A DNA stretch of 34,454 nucleotides from JAQCEJ01 sp040881995 (GCA_040881995.1 JBBECD010000083.1:1-34454), one strand, 5' to 3'. Shown: positions 19,781 to 30,300, numbered from the stretch's first letter. Notes: generated from the sequence alone by a model not told the origin. Translations and numbers: made by a program.

Positions 19781-20899
19781 ATGAAAATCTTCGATGTCGA
19801 AGTCATACCGCTCACCGGGGGAACCGTGGACGGCGGCTGGCCGCAGGGGCACGAACCCGAGGAAGACCTGCACACGCTGGTAATCGTCAAGACCGACGAC
19901 GGCACCGAGGGGGTCGGCAGTTGTTTTACGTCCGGTTCGCTGATTCATGGGGCGATGAAGCTGCTCTGGCCGCTGATGAACGGGGAAAGCGCCGTCGAAC
20001 CCGAGCGGGTCTCCGAAAAACTGCGGCAAGCGACATTCTGGCAAGGCCGCGGGGGGGCGGTCGAACATGCCATCAGCGGGCTTGACATCGCCCTGTGGGA
20101 TATCATGGGGAAAGCGTGCGGTCAACCGGTCTCGCGGCTGCTCGGCGGCAATTACCGTTCGCGGATCAAACCGTACGGCTCGATTCTGTTCGACGAACCC
20201 AATGTTCTCGCTGAAAAATTGACCGATACCGTCGGACGCGGCTTCAAAGCGATTAAAATCGGCTGGCGGCCGTTCGGCCGACGCGACCGCAAGTTTGATG
20301 AACTCTTAATTCGCACGGCTCGCAAGACGGTCGGCGACGATATCGAACTGATGGTCGACGCCGGCGGCAGCGAGCAGTTCTGGCCGCATGGAGTGAACTG
20401 GGCCCGCGAAACGGCGAAGATGCTGTCTCAATATAATATCGTGTGGTTCGAAGAGGCGCTTCCGCCCGACGATCTCGCCGGGTATATCGAATTGACGCGG
20501 ACTTCGCCGGTGCCGATTGCGACGGGGGAAGTCCTTACGCGGCGGCAGAGTTTCATGCCCTGGCTGGAGCAGAAGGCGGTCGACATCATTCAGCCCGATT
20601 GTACGAAAAACGGCGGGCTGACCGAATCGCGGCACATCGCCTGGATGGCGTTCGACCACAACATCCAGATGGTCTCGCACGGCTGGAACACCGCCATCGG
20701 ACTGGCAGCCGACCTGCAACTCGCCGCGGCGATGCCGGTGGCGCGGTACGTGGAATATCTGACGCCCTGCGCGTATCTGGAAGACTTGACGGTCGAACCG
20801 TTCCGCATCGACGCGGAAGGATATCTGGAGATTCCGTGCCGGCCGGGCCTGGGGATCGAACTCGATAAAGACAAACTGAAAAAATATCGGCTGGGATGA
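19781..20899 (+). CDS. mandelate racemase/muconate lactonizing enzyme family protein
   Basis: 372 residues, the usual size. The N-terminal capping domain is followed by the enolase-superfamily barrel. KAIKI (156-160) carries the second-strand lysine(s). Metal ligands are expected at Asp193 (LMVDAGG), Glu224 (WFEEALPPDD) and Glu250 (ATGE). IIQPDCTKNGGLTE with Asp273 and SHGW with His300 form the Asp-His dyad of the mandelate racemase subgroup. It likely abstracts an alpha proton from a sugar acid or similar carboxylate (dehydratase or racemase); the substrate cannot be read from the sequence. No sugar operon surrounds it. The ribosome site is weak; the ATG at 19781 opens with MKIFDVEVIPL as in relatives. 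Confidence 0.93.
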   Translation: MKIFDVEVIPLTGGTVDGGWPQGHEPEEDLHTLVIVKTDDGTEGVGSCFTSGSLIHGAMKLLWPLMNGESAVEPERVSEKLRQATFWQGRGGAVEHAISGLDIALWDIMGKACGQPVSRLLGGNYRSRIKPYGSILFDEPNVLAEKLTDTVGRGFKAIKIGWRPFGRRDRKFDELLIRTARKTVGDDIELMVDAGGSEQFWPHGVNWARETAKMLSQYNIVWFEEALPPDDLAGYIELTRTSPVPIATGEVLTRRQSFMPWLEQKAVDIIQPDCTKNGGLTESRHIAWMAFDHNIQMVSHGWNTAIGLAADLQLAAAMPVARYVEYLTPCAYLEDLTVEPFRIDAEGYLEIPCRPGLGIELDKDKLKKYRLG

Positions 20900-20996
20900 G
20901 GAGCGGGGACCGGGGGGCGGGAACCCGGATTCGGGGGGTTGACCCCCACCCCCGTTACCGCAAACCCCGCCCCGAGACTTTCAAGTGCAGGGTAAT

Positions 20997-21923
20997 ATGT
21001 CAGTGTTTGAACGTTTTGGAGATCCCGAACGCTATCGGGGAGGCATTGTCTCCATCGGGAATTTCGACGGCGTGCATCGCGGTCATCAGAGCATGATCGA
21101 GGCGCTGGTCGCCGATGCGCGGCGGCAGAGGGTTCCCGCGGTGGTGATGACGTTCGATCCTCATCCGCTATATCTCATCCGGCCGAAGGACGCTCCGCCG
21201 CAGTTGTGCACGCTGCAGCATAAAATCGAACTGCTCGCCGCGCGGGGAGTCGACACGATTTTGCCGTATCCGACCGATTGGGATTTGCTCAAGCTGACGC
21301 CGGAGGAATTTTTCGAGCAGATCGTTTGCCGGCAGTTGCAGGCACGCGGGCTCGTGGAAGGGCCGAACTTCTGCTTCGGCCGGCATCGCGCCGGGGACAT
21401 CGCCAAGTTGCGCGAACTCTGCGAGGCCGCGGAAAAATCGCTGCAGGTCGTTTCCCCGGTCGAACAGCAGGGACAGCTTGTCTCCTCGTCGCGGATTCGC
21501 TCGCTGTTGACGGACGGCGATTTCGCCGCAGCGGCGTCGCTGCTGGGGCATCCGTACCGCTTGACGGGACGGGTCGGGCAGGGGGAACAACGCGGCCGAC
21601 TGCTCGGGTTTCCGACGGCGAATCTCACGGAGATCGAAACCTTGCTTCCCGCCGACGGCGTCTATGCGGGGGAGGTGACGTTCGACAAAAAAAACCGCTA
21701 CGCCGCGGCGGTACATGTCGGAGCGAACCCGACATTTCATCAAGCGGAGCGAAAAGTCGAAGTCCATCTGCTCGATTTTTCGGGCGATATTTACGGAGAG
21801 TCCTTAAGCGTCGACCTGCACGACCGCATCCGCGGCACGCAGAAGTTCGGGAACGCCGACGAGTTGAAGGCCCAATTGCATCGCGATTTGACGCGAGTCC
21901 GAGAGATTGTGCCGCTCGGGTGA
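20997..21923 (+). CDS. ribF: bifunctional riboflavin kinase/FAD synthetase
   Basis: 308 residues, typical of RibF. The N-terminal FMN adenylyltransferase domain starts with SIGNFDGVHRGHQSMI and has MTFDPHP and EGPNFCFGRHRAGD. SSSRIR precedes the C-terminal riboflavin kinase domain, which shows RLLGFPTANL, GVYAGEV, VHVGANPTFH and EVHLLDF. It makes FMN and then FAD in the cytosol. The ATG at 20997 has CAGGG a few bases ahead; an in-frame GTG four codons earlier is less likely. It stands alone, about 100 bp after the enolase-superfamily gene. Confidence 0.96.
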   Translation: MSVFERFGDPERYRGGIVSIGNFDGVHRGHQSMIEALVADARRQRVPAVVMTFDPHPLYLIRPKDAPPQLCTLQHKIELLAARGVDTILPYPTDWDLLKLTPEEFFEQIVCRQLQARGLVEGPNFCFGRHRAGDIAKLRELCEAAEKSLQVVSPVEQQGQLVSSSRIRSLLTDGDFAAAASLLGHPYRLTGRVGQGEQRGRLLGFPTANLTEIETLLPADGVYAGEVTFDKKNRYAAAVHVGANPTFHQAERKVEVHLLDFSGDIYGESLSVDLHDRIRGTQKFGNADELKAQLHRDLTRVREIVPLG

Positions 21924-22043
21924 TTTTCTCAGGTTGACTCACCAGGCGGTCCCCCCGAAGATACCTGATAGCGACAGGCTCGGTACGGCCTGAACGCCGT
22001 TACTGCAAATCTTTTTCCCGCGGGCTCAACGAGAATTTTTGAC

Positions 22044-22619
22044 ATGTTTCGATCACCCCTGGTTTTCGTGATTTGTTCGACCTTGGCCTTTGCTTCCCAA
22101 CCGGCGGACGTTCACCCCGTCAACGAGAAGGTATTGGAATTCAGCCGCGACAGCATCGGGAAGGAAATCGGCAGCGGAGAATGCACCGGTCTGGCACAAG
22201 AGGCCCTCGAAGCGGCGGGGGCGAAACCGTTTCACGCGTTCGTGAAGAATCCTCAAAACGGCAACATCGTCTGGGGCGAACTGGCGTACGAACTGGAAGT
22301 GAAGAACGGAGAGCGTCACGAAGAAAAGCTGGCAAACCCGGCTGTCGAATCGGGCGATATCGTGCAACTCAGCAACGTGCTCTTCGAAGGACGCGGCGCG
22401 CGACCCTATAGAATGTTTACGCAGCAGCACACCGCCGTCGTCAATTTCGTCAGCAAAGATGGTTCGAAGTGGAACGTGATTCAGCAGAACGTCAACGGCA
22501 AGAAGTCCGTGACGAAGGGCGTCTATCTGTTGAACGACTTGAAGAAGGGTTCCATTCGCGTCTACCGCCCGGTGCCGATGAGTCAAGAGTCGAGAGACAA
22601 GAGTCAAGAGCCGGAGTAG
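22044..22619 (+). CDS. secreted papain/CHAP-like protein
   Basis: 191 residues. A signal peptide (about 1-18, LVFVICSTLAFAS) is followed by a domain with GSGECTGLAQEAL (Cys47), QQHTAVV (His129) and IQQNV (Asn149). That is the Cys/His/Asn order of CHAP and related papain-like amidases, but the match is by pattern only. It could cleave peptidoglycan-type or peptide amide bonds outside the cytoplasm. The last 13 residues (MSQESRDKSQEPE) are encoded by the dispersed repeat at 22580-22612, so the natural end may once have been elsewhere. No partner gene is obvious. Confidence 0.7.
   Translation: MFRSPLVFVICSTLAFASQPADVHPVNEKVLEFSRDSIGKEIGSGECTGLAQEALEAAGAKPFHAFVKNPQNGNIVWGELAYELEVKNGERHEEKLANPAVESGDIVQLSNVLFEGRGARPYRMFTQQHTAVVNFVSKDGSKWNVIQQNVNGKKSVTKGVYLLNDLKKGSIRVYRPVPMSQESRDKSQEPE
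22580..22612. repeat. short dispersed repeat inside a coding end
   Basis: A 33-bp copy of the unit at 19289-19314, in inverted orientation, with an internal 7-bp duplication (TCAAGAG). It encodes the C-terminal tail of the secreted protein at 22044. Confidence 0.75.
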
Positions 22620-22651
22620 TCCAGGGTCCAGAGCCAGAAATGATAAACGTT

Positions 22652-22726
22652 TAGCCGCGACGCGAAGGGTTTCCGCAGCGGAGCGCTTTCTTTTTCTCAT
22701 ACCCCCGGCGAGTCGCCGGGGGTATG
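22652..22726. repeat. dispersed GC-rich repeat, copy 2 of 3, with hairpin
   Basis: The 40-bp element TAGCCGCGACGCGAAGGG... (22652-22691) is followed by a T-rich joint. A palindrome of two perfect 14-bp arms around one base comes next (22698-22711 and 22713-22726, core CCCCCGGCGA). The hairpin could work as a terminator or processing site between the neighbouring + strand genes, but no T run follows it. Confidence 0.8.
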
Positions 22727-22765
22727 ATGTACACGTTCGTGGGGAGTATCTCAAAAGGATTCACC

Positions 22766-23302
22766 ATGCGATTGACCGGGAAGCGGATCGCCATTTTTTT
22801 GGCAGAAGGGGTCGAAGATCTCGAATTCTACGTCCCGCTGATGCGGCTTCAGGAAGAGGGGGCGGACGTCGTCGCCACCGGCATCGATATGAAACCGGTG
22901 CACGGCAAGAACGGCCTCGCAATAACGCCGACGGCGACCGTTGAATCGTTAAACAGCAAAGAGCTGTTCGCCGTTGTCGTCCCCGGCGGCTGGGCGCCCG
23001 ACAAGCTGCGCCGCTTCGAAGCCGTCACCGGTTTGATTCGCGAAATGCACGCCGCCGGCAAGGTCATCGGCATCATTTGTCACGGCGGTTCGGTCGCGAT
23101 TTCGGCGGACATCGTGAAAGGACGCAAGGCGACCGGTTCGGCGGGCATCAAGGACGACCTTGTGAATGCGGGAGCCACGTGGGCCGACGAAGCCGCGTTT
23201 CGCGACGGAAACCTCGTCTGGGGCCGGGTGGTCGCCGACATCCCGGCGTTTTGCCGCGAACTGGTGGCCGCTCTGGTGGAATCGGCGAGCCGATCGATTT
23301 AA
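22766..23302 (+). CDS. DJ-1/PfpI family protein
   Basis: 178 residues, the normal length. AEGVEDLEFYVPL (13-25) supplies the acidic residue near the active site, and IICHGGS (103-109) gives the nucleophile Cys105 followed by His106. VVVPGGWAPDKLR and GRKATGSAGIKDDLVNAGA match the family. Members act as general stress proteins, deglycase/glyoxalase-like enzymes or proteases; which of these applies is not decidable here. The ATG at 22766 has AAAAGGA ahead. The stop overlaps the convergent propeller gene in a shared TTAA. Confidence 0.92.
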   Translation: MRLTGKRIAIFLAEGVEDLEFYVPLMRLQEEGADVVATGIDMKPVHGKNGLAITPTATVESLNSKELFAVVVPGGWAPDKLRRFEAVTGLIREMHAAGKVIGIICHGGSVAISADIVKGRKATGSAGIKDDLVNAGATWADEAAFRDGNLVWGRVVADIPAFCRELVAALVESASRSI

Positions 23303-24486
23303 CGATCCGCTGCTGAAGAGGGGGCGTCGGTGAGGTCGAGGCAGATGAGGTTGCGACCCAGCCGGACGTAAAGCCGCGTACCGGCCAGTGCTGGATGGGA
23401 ATAGGACTTGGCACCGTCGTCGACGAGTTTCAGGCGGTCGACAATCCGCCCCGCGTCGCCGTTGTCGTCGATGAGAATCAGTTCGCAGGCCGACGTGAAC
23501 GCCAGCAGTTTCGCCCCGGATGCGACCAGCGACGTATAGGCGTAAAAAGCCGAATCGTCGAGGAGCCAGCGTGGTTCCAGCGTCTGAGCATCGAGGCAGT
23601 GCAAGCCGCCGACGACTCCGTAAACTCTGTCTCGCGATAAGACCGGAGTATGGGAATCGGGATTCACATTTCCGTTCGCGGCGACGGGCGTCGGATTCAA
23701 AATGCCGTTTTCATCGAATTGATAGAGCCTTGCGCCGTTGTTCTCGGTCGTCACCAGGACGCGGTTGTCGTGGATGATGGGTGTGGGGACGTTGAAATCG
23801 CCGAGCAGCGGAGGGACGATCGACCAGAGCCGTTCGCCGGACGTTGCATCCCAGCCCACGAGCGACGTGGCGTCGTAGCCGATCAATTGCGTGCGGCCGG
23901 CGACCGTGGTGACGACGCCCGAGGAATGGCCGGGTTTGCCGGCTTCGCTGGTCCAGACGGTCTCGCCGGTCTCGGGGTTAAGACCGACCACGTCGGCGGC
24001 AAGACCGCCGGGTTGAACGACGAGAATGTCCCCCGCCATCACCGGCGAGCCGGTCAGTCCCCAGGGGAGTTCGGGAGTGTGATATTCCGCGGCGAGATTC
24101 CGCTGCCACACGGTCTCCATCGTCTCGAGATTCACGCAGGCGGCATGACCGAATGCGCCGAACAAATACGCACGTAGCCCGACAACGAGCGGCGTGGCCC
24201 GCGGCGCATTTCCATAGTCGAGTTTCCCCTCGGCCCGATAAACAACCTGCCCCAACGGCAAGCCGCTTTCCGCATCGAGAACCGTCCAGACGTCGTGTTG
24301 ATCGACGACGTCGCGGCCCCCCGCGACGACGAACCCTTCCGCGACGGCGATGCCGCCGATTCCTTCGCCGGGAAGCAGCGCCGTCCATTCGAACCGCGGC
24401 TCATCGGGCAGCTGGTCCGGGAGCCAGCGGACGAGGCCGTCTCTGTTCGCGCCGCGCCAGCCGGGCCAATCACCGTTCGCGGTCAG
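23299..24486 (-). CDS. PQQ-type beta-propeller protein, start missing
   Basis: The frame is open from 23299 up to the A10 run near 24493-24502, about 395 codons. It begins ELTANGDWPGWRGANRDGL, the usual first blade of secreted planctomycete PQQ-like propellers. Later blades show GNAPRATPL, FGAFGHAACVNLETMETVW, LNPETGETVWTS, VGWDATSGERLW, VPTPIIHDNRVLVTTENNG and LHCLDAQTLEPRW. The only standard start codons in frame lie after the first blade (TTG at 24261), and no signal peptide precedes the domain. The frame continues that of the substrate-binding gene through a -1 shift, so this is probably the C-terminal half of one fused protein. It ends in a TTAA shared with the DJ-1 gene. Confidence 0.75.
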   Translation of the reverse strand: MTANGDWPGWRGANRDGLVRWLPDQLPDEPRFEWTALLPGEGIGGIAVAEGFVVAGGRDVVDQHDVWTVLDAESGLPLGQVVYRAEGKLDYGNAPRATPLVVGLRAYLFGAFGHAACVNLETMETVWQRNLAAEYHTPELPWGLTGSPVMAGDILVVQPGGLAADVVGLNPETGETVWTSEAGKPGHSSGVVTTVAGRTQLIGYDATSLVGWDATSGERLWSIVPPLLGDFNVPTPIIHDNRVLVTTENNGARLYQFDENGILNPTPVAANGNVNPDSHTPVLSRDRVYGVVGGLHCLDAQTLEPRWLLDDSAFYAYTSLVASGAKLLAFTSACELILIDDNGDAGRIVDRLKLVDDGAKSYSHPALAGTRLYVRLGRNLICLDLTDAPSSAADR

Positions 24487-25385
24487 TTCTTCTTTTTTTT
24501 TTCGTCCGCGGGGACAGCCGCGGCGGTTTGCTTTTCCGTCTCCTCGAAGGGGACGAATCCGGAGTCGGTTTCCAGGGCGATGAGCAGGTCGGCATCCTCG
24601 CCGACTTTGAGCAGCGCTGCCGAGACGGCGGCGACGTCTTCGCCGGACAGCGTCTCATTGACGAACGCCGTGATGAACGGAACTTCTTTTGTCGTTCCGA
24701 TCACGCGCAGATCCCCTTTTTTCACCGAACCGCAGCCTTCGAGAAGCGGGCCGGCATAACTGGAGATGACGGCGGCGGCTTTCGCGTCGGCTTCCAGTCC
24801 GACGAGCGCAATGGCTGCTTCGCTGCACGCATCGTGCTTTTCGGTCAGCTTCGCGACGTCGACGCCATGCGCTTTGAGGAATGCCCGGGGTGCGGCCCAC
24901 TTTTCATCGCAATCTTCGGGACCGAAGAAGATGCGGTAGCCGGCGAGGTCGTCGACGGATTGCGCCGCGTCGTTCGCGCGAACCACCACGAGACCGGTTT
25001 GCGTCGTCTTGCCGTCCGCGCCGGTGAGCGCGGCGACCGGTTCGACTTTCAGTTTCGATTCCTTCGCGGCATGCAGGACGACGGAGTGTTTGCCGATGAT
25101 CAGGTCGGCCTTTCCATCGGTCTCGGTCTCCAATGCTTTCGGCAGCGATTGAGCCCAGAAAACCTTGACGGGGCGTTTCAACTTCAATTGCAGATAGGCG
25201 CCCAGCACTTCGTATTTGCGCTGAGCGTAGCCTTTCACGCAATCGCAAGACAACGGTGCCGAAAGCGGGTCCATCACGACGAGGACGAAGGCGCCCTCTT
25301 TGTCAGCAGCAAGTGCCGACGGGCCGGAGAAAACTATCAGGCTTGCCAAAGCCGTCAGCAAGCAAACGGCAAAATTGATTTTCAT
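24483..25385 (-). CDS. secreted PhnD-like substrate-binding protein
   Basis: 300 residues. A signal peptide (about 1-26, ending SALA) is followed by a two-lobed periplasmic-binding fold of the phosphate/phosphonate-binding (PhnD-like) type: YEVLGAYLQLKLKRPVKVFW, ADLIIGKHSVV, TTQTGLVVVRANDAAQSVDD and EVPFITAFVNETLSGED. Five cysteines remain after cleavage (47 and 49 in SCDC, then 159, 187, 218), more than usual for this fold, which suggests disulfides or metal binding. No ABC permease or ATPase is near. The end DEKKKKN is read through ten A; one more A would fuse it to the PQQ propeller. GAGGGAG lies ahead of the ATG. The cysteine-rich propeller gene lies 63 bp upstream. Confidence 0.85.
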   Translation of the reverse strand: MKINFAVCLLTALASLIVFSGPSALAADKEGAFVLVVMDPLSAPLSCDCVKGYAQRKYEVLGAYLQLKLKRPVKVFWAQSLPKALETETDGKADLIIGKHSVVLHAAKESKLKVEPVAALTGADGKTTQTGLVVVRANDAAQSVDDLAGYRIFFGPEDCDEKWAAPRAFLKAHGVDVAKLTEKHDACSEAAIALVGLEADAKAAAVISSYAGPLLEGCGSVKKGDLRVIGTTKEVPFITAFVNETLSGEDVAAVSAALLKVGEDADLLIALETDSGFVPFEETEKQTAAAVPADEKKKKN

Positions 25386-25448
25386 AACCGCTCCCTCTCA
25401 TTCAACGAACGTCACATTGCTGGAATTGATACGGCAATTTCGCGTGCT

Positions 25449-27227
<1,779 letters not shown>

Positions 27228-27316
27228 GATACCGATCCTTGTGAATGGCGCTGAAGAGTTTCGACGGCATGAGAGATAAGCCGCCCGAGAACGTCAGACT
27301 GAACGTCCATGCCGTC

Positions 27317-27345
27317 ATGCTACCGTTGCCAAATCAGCCGGTCAA
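27317..27345 (-). promoter_or_regulatory. candidate promoter of the propeller/binding-protein cluster
   Basis: On the minus strand TTGACC (27340-27345) and TAGCAT (27317-27322) are 17 bp apart. Transcription would start near 27310, about 85 bases before the ATG at 27227. Confidence 0.4.
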
Positions 27346-27515
27346 CAAATTTTCCGGCAAAAGTTTCGGATTGGTGATATGAGACGACGCATCGGCGAAC
27401 CGTTATGCCGCTGTAAACATCGTGCCACCAATGCCATTCACGATGCTTATCGACCACGGGAGCGGGCTATTATTTTTCGGTCTCCAAAAACACGGTGCTT
27501 CGGCTTGTTATCATC

Positions 27516-28793
27516 TCACAACCGCGACAAATCCTCCTTCGCCGCAAGAACTTTATTGATGCCCGCGACCAACAGGTCGATGTGCTCGCGCGTGTGCGGC
27601 ACGCGGCAAATGTTTGTGGACACCAACTGCTCGGCGTAAAGTTTTTCCGTCACGGGGCAGAGATTGCCCTCGTAGCGCGGCTTTTCATACGCAAACGGGC
27701 CGGCGCATTTGTGGCCTGGCTGCTGATAGATCGGATAGCGATAGATCGGTTTCACGTAGCCGCCGCCGAGCGGAAGATTTTCGGCCTGCATCGCTTTCAC
27801 GAACGTCGTCCGGCTCATGCCCGCTTTCGCGGCGTCGAACTTCATCGCATAGACGAAATAAACGTGGGTCGCCTGGGGATGCAAATACGGCGGCGTGAGA
27901 CAATCGAACGGCTTGAGTCGCTCGGTGAGATAATTCGCCAACTCGACGCGCGGCTGGGTGAGTTCGTCGAGTTTTTTGACCTGCTCGTGAGCGATCGCGG
28001 CGAGGACTTCGGGGAGCCTGAAATTATTGCCCAGCAGCGGTTCGTACGGTTCGCCGCGGTTAGCCGACATCAGGCCGTCGATGATCACTTCACCGTGATT
28101 GCGGACGAGTTGACAGCGGTGAGCGAGGCGGTCGTCGTTGGTGAGGACGACGCCCCCCTCGCCGCAGTGAACGGTTTTGTTCTGGTTGAGGCTGAACGAT
28201 CCCGCCTTGCCGATGGTACCGGCCCATCGGCCGTTGAACTTGGCTCCCGGTCCCTGCGCATTGTCTTCGAGCAGGGTGAGATTGTGTTCGTCGGCGAGGG
28301 CTTGAAGTTCATCGAGCGCCGCCGGCTGGCCGAAGAGGTTGACGGCGATGATCGCTTTCGTCCGCCTGGTGATTTTTTTGCGGACGTCGGCGGGATCGAT
28401 GTTGAACGTCCGCGGGTCAACGTCGGCGAAGAGGGGAATCGCGTTGCAGCAGAGAACGGCGGTCGCCGTCGCACACATCGTATACGGCGGGACGATGACT
28501 TCATCGCCGGCGCCGATTTCCGCGGCCGTGATCATCGCCTGCAGGGCCGTCGTGCCGGAGTTGACGCTGATGGCATGCTTCACGCCGAATTTGTTCTTGT
28601 ACCACGCTTCGAGAGCGAGGACTTCGGGCCCGCCGAGATGAGCCGGGCCGGGGATGCCGATGAAGCCGGAGAGGACGCCCGACTTGATGACGCGAGCCGC
28701 GGCGTCAAGTTCTTCCTGTCCCATGCTGTTGGGGGGTGCGAGCGGCATATCGAGTATCGGCTGGCCGCCGAGCAGCGCAGGTGTGTCGGACAT
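27516..28793 (-). CDS. DegT/DnrJ/EryC1/StrS-family PLP aminotransferase
   Basis: 425 residues. GTTALQAMI (80-88) binds the cofactor phosphate, EDNAQ (176-180) supplies the pyridine-ring Asp177, and SLNQNKTVHCGEGG holds the PLP lysine, Lys206. These enzymes usually transfer an amino group to a keto-sugar for envelope polysaccharides or secondary metabolites; some act as sugar dehydratases. No sugar-nucleotide genes are adjacent, so the substrate is open. The ATG at 28793 is preceded by GAGG; an in-frame ATG four codons upstream is also possible. The upstream region contains dispersed repeats. Confidence 0.93.
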   Translation of the reverse strand: MSDTPALLGGQPILDMPLAPPNSMGQEELDAAARVIKSGVLSGFIGIPGPAHLGGPEVLALEAWYKNKFGVKHAISVNSGTTALQAMITAAEIGAGDEVIVPPYTMCATATAVLCCNAIPLFADVDPRTFNIDPADVRKKITRRTKAIIAVNLFGQPAALDELQALADEHNLTLLEDNAQGPGAKFNGRWAGTIGKAGSFSLNQNKTVHCGEGGVVLTNDDRLAHRCQLVRNHGEVIIDGLMSANRGEPYEPLLGNNFRLPEVLAAIAHEQVKKLDELTQPRVELANYLTERLKPFDCLTPPYLHPQATHVYFVYAMKFDAAKAGMSRTTFVKAMQAENLPLGGGYVKPIYRYPIYQQPGHKCAGPFAYEKPRYEGNLCPVTEKLYAEQLVSTNICRVPHTREHIDLLVAGINKVLAAKEDLSRL

Positions 28794-28882
28794 AGGGAGC
28801 CTCATGGAGCGAAAGGAGTGAATCGATCACGAGGCGTTATGTTGGCCGATTTGATGGCGGAATGCAACTTGCAAGGTTGCGG

Positions 28883-28996
28883 TTAGCCGCGACGCGAAGG
28901 GTCTCCGTAGCGAAGCGTTTTCTTTTTAGCCCCCGGCGAGACTCGCCGGGGGTTCGACGGTCGCAAGACCCCCGGTCATTGACCGGGGGCTAAAAG
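28883..28996. repeat. dispersed GC-rich repeat, copy 3 of 3, with nested palindromes
   Basis: The 40-bp element (28883-28922, TAGCCGCGACGCGAAGGG...) is followed by two hairpins: arms 28930-28940/28942-28952 (CCCCCGGCGAG) and 28969-28978/28980-28989 (CCCCCGGTCA). In addition the outer arms TTTTAGCCCCCGG (28924-28936) and CCGGGGGCTAAAA (28984-28996) are perfect inverses, so a larger alternative stem can form. Confidence 0.85.
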
Positions 28997-29023
28997 TGCG
29001 AAGCAGGAGATTCGAAGACTTGG

Positions 29024-29048
29024 CGTTCCCAAGCGGAGCATGGGAACG
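29024..29048. repeat. 8-bp hairpin, CGTTCCCA/TGGGAACG
   Basis: Perfect arms at 29024-29031 and 29041-29048 enclose nine bases. It lies at the 3' side of the response-regulator gene and resembles another common intergenic palindrome type. No T run follows on either strand. Confidence 0.6.
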
Positions 29049-29072
29049 AGGAACCTTGAGGCTCAAGCCGCG

Positions 29073-29750
29073 TTACGAATTGTCCGAATGCCACAACACG
29101 GCTCGGCGAGTGAGTTCCGAACCGGTGGCGATGTTGAGTTTCCGCTTGATGTTTTCCCGGTGCGTTTCCACCGTGTGGACGCTGATGTGCAACCGCTTGG
29201 CGATTTGTGCGGCGCTTTTGCCATCGCCGATCAGCCGGAAGATTTCCAACTGGCGATCGGTGAGTCCGTCGATCGGATCGTCGGTGAGCTCGATTCCTTT
29301 GACGGCGCGGTCGAGCATTTCGTCGGTCATTGTCGGGCTCAAATAGACGCGGCCCGCTAAGACTTCGCGAATCGCCCGGACGACCTCGCCCGGATTGGCC
29401 TCCTTGTTCACGTAACCCATCGCCCCGGCGTGCAGGCAGCGGTCGGCATACAGCGACTCCGCGAACATCGAGTGCACGAGCACGCGAACGTTGCGGTAAT
29501 GCGCCTTGAGTTCCTTGATCAGGTCCATGCCGTCGGACGACTTCAGCCCGATGTCGACAATCACGACGTCGGGCGCCGCGTCGGCGACTTTCTGCAGCGC
29601 CTCTTGCACGTCGGCCGCCTGGGCGCAGATCATCAGATCGGGATGCGAGGCGATGCGAAACGCGAGACCCTCTCGAATCGCCGGATGATCGTCCACGATC
29701 ATCACTCGCGCCGTTTTTTCCGTGGTTTCAGTGTTATCGCTGGGATTCAT
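29073..29750 (-). CDS. NarL/FixJ-family response regulator
   Basis: 225 residues. The receiver domain has Asp20/Asp21 (MIVDDHP), the phosphoacceptor Asp66 (VVIVDIGL), Ser94 and Lys116 (YVNKEA). The C-terminal LuxR-type helix-turn-helix runs LTDRQLEIFRLIGDGKSAAQ (163-182) through SVHTVETHRENIKRKL. It should be a phosphorylation-controlled DNA-binding regulator. No histidine kinase is in the window, so it is an orphan here. The ATG at 29750 gives a normal length; an in-frame GTG at 29804 adds a non-conserved leader. Its position next to small stress- and redox-type genes makes them candidate targets, but no binding site was identified. Confidence 0.94.
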   Translation of the reverse strand: MNPSDNTETTEKTARVMIVDDHPAIREGLAFRIASHPDLMICAQAADVQEALQKVADAAPDVVIVDIGLKSSDGMDLIKELKAHYRNVRVLVHSMFAESLYADRCLHAGAMGYVNKEANPGEVVRAIREVLAGRVYLSPTMTDEMLDRAVKGIELTDDPIDGLTDRQLEIFRLIGDGKSAAQIAKRLHISVHTVETHRENIKRKLNIATGSELTRRAVLWHSDNS

Positions 29751-30300
29751 GATGTAGTCACATATTTCCGAACGAACGATTGAGAAATCGCACGACGCAA
29801 CCACCGTCTATATAAATTAACAATTCATCGTTGATTATGCCACTCGAATTTGTTGGCGCTTCCAAATAGCTCGGATGCAGCCGCTCAACAGTCTTCACGT
29901 CTCGCCGCGCCTGTCACCGAATCGTTTAGCAGAAAAGACCACCCCAAGCTACGCCATTGACCGATCTACTTCCGGCGCCGGACTGTGAATAATCGTTTCT
30001 CAGCAATGGTGCGTACCTTCCACGCACGGCCACTCCGGGATCGTCTCTCAACTCCCCGAAAAGAACGTTTGTTTCCGGCCGGCCGGTGCATCAGGACGCT
30101 TTTCGTGAGATCAGCCGTCCGTGCAGGTAGGCGAACTCGTTCTGAGTCGGAGATTTTCCGAGGTGAAGAACACAGACCGCCCGATGTCGCGCGGCGGGTC
30201 CATCAAAACAAGCGCGAAGCCGGGAGTGGCTTTGCTGTCATAACTGACATGTTGCGTCATGCCATGAAATTGTGGCACAACGGGAGGAAGGTATTTTACG
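29751..30300. other. 550-bp region between the response regulator and the BON gene
   Basis: Open frames here show no family motifs and are taken as chance. An AT-rich patch (about 29808-29835) lies just upstream of the response-regulator gene and may hold its promoter. Ahead of the BON gene there is a good ribosome site (GGGAGGAAGG, about 30281-30290). Confidence 0.45.

Noticed and set aside
27495..28886. 463-codon + strand open frame opposite the aminotransferase
   Set aside because: It is antisense to a gene with all PLP-enzyme motifs intact.
30273..30287. TGGCAC resembling the -24 half of a sigma54 promoter ahead of the BON gene
   Set aside because: The required GC-containing -12 half is missing at the correct distance, and the stretch overlaps the ribosome-binding site.
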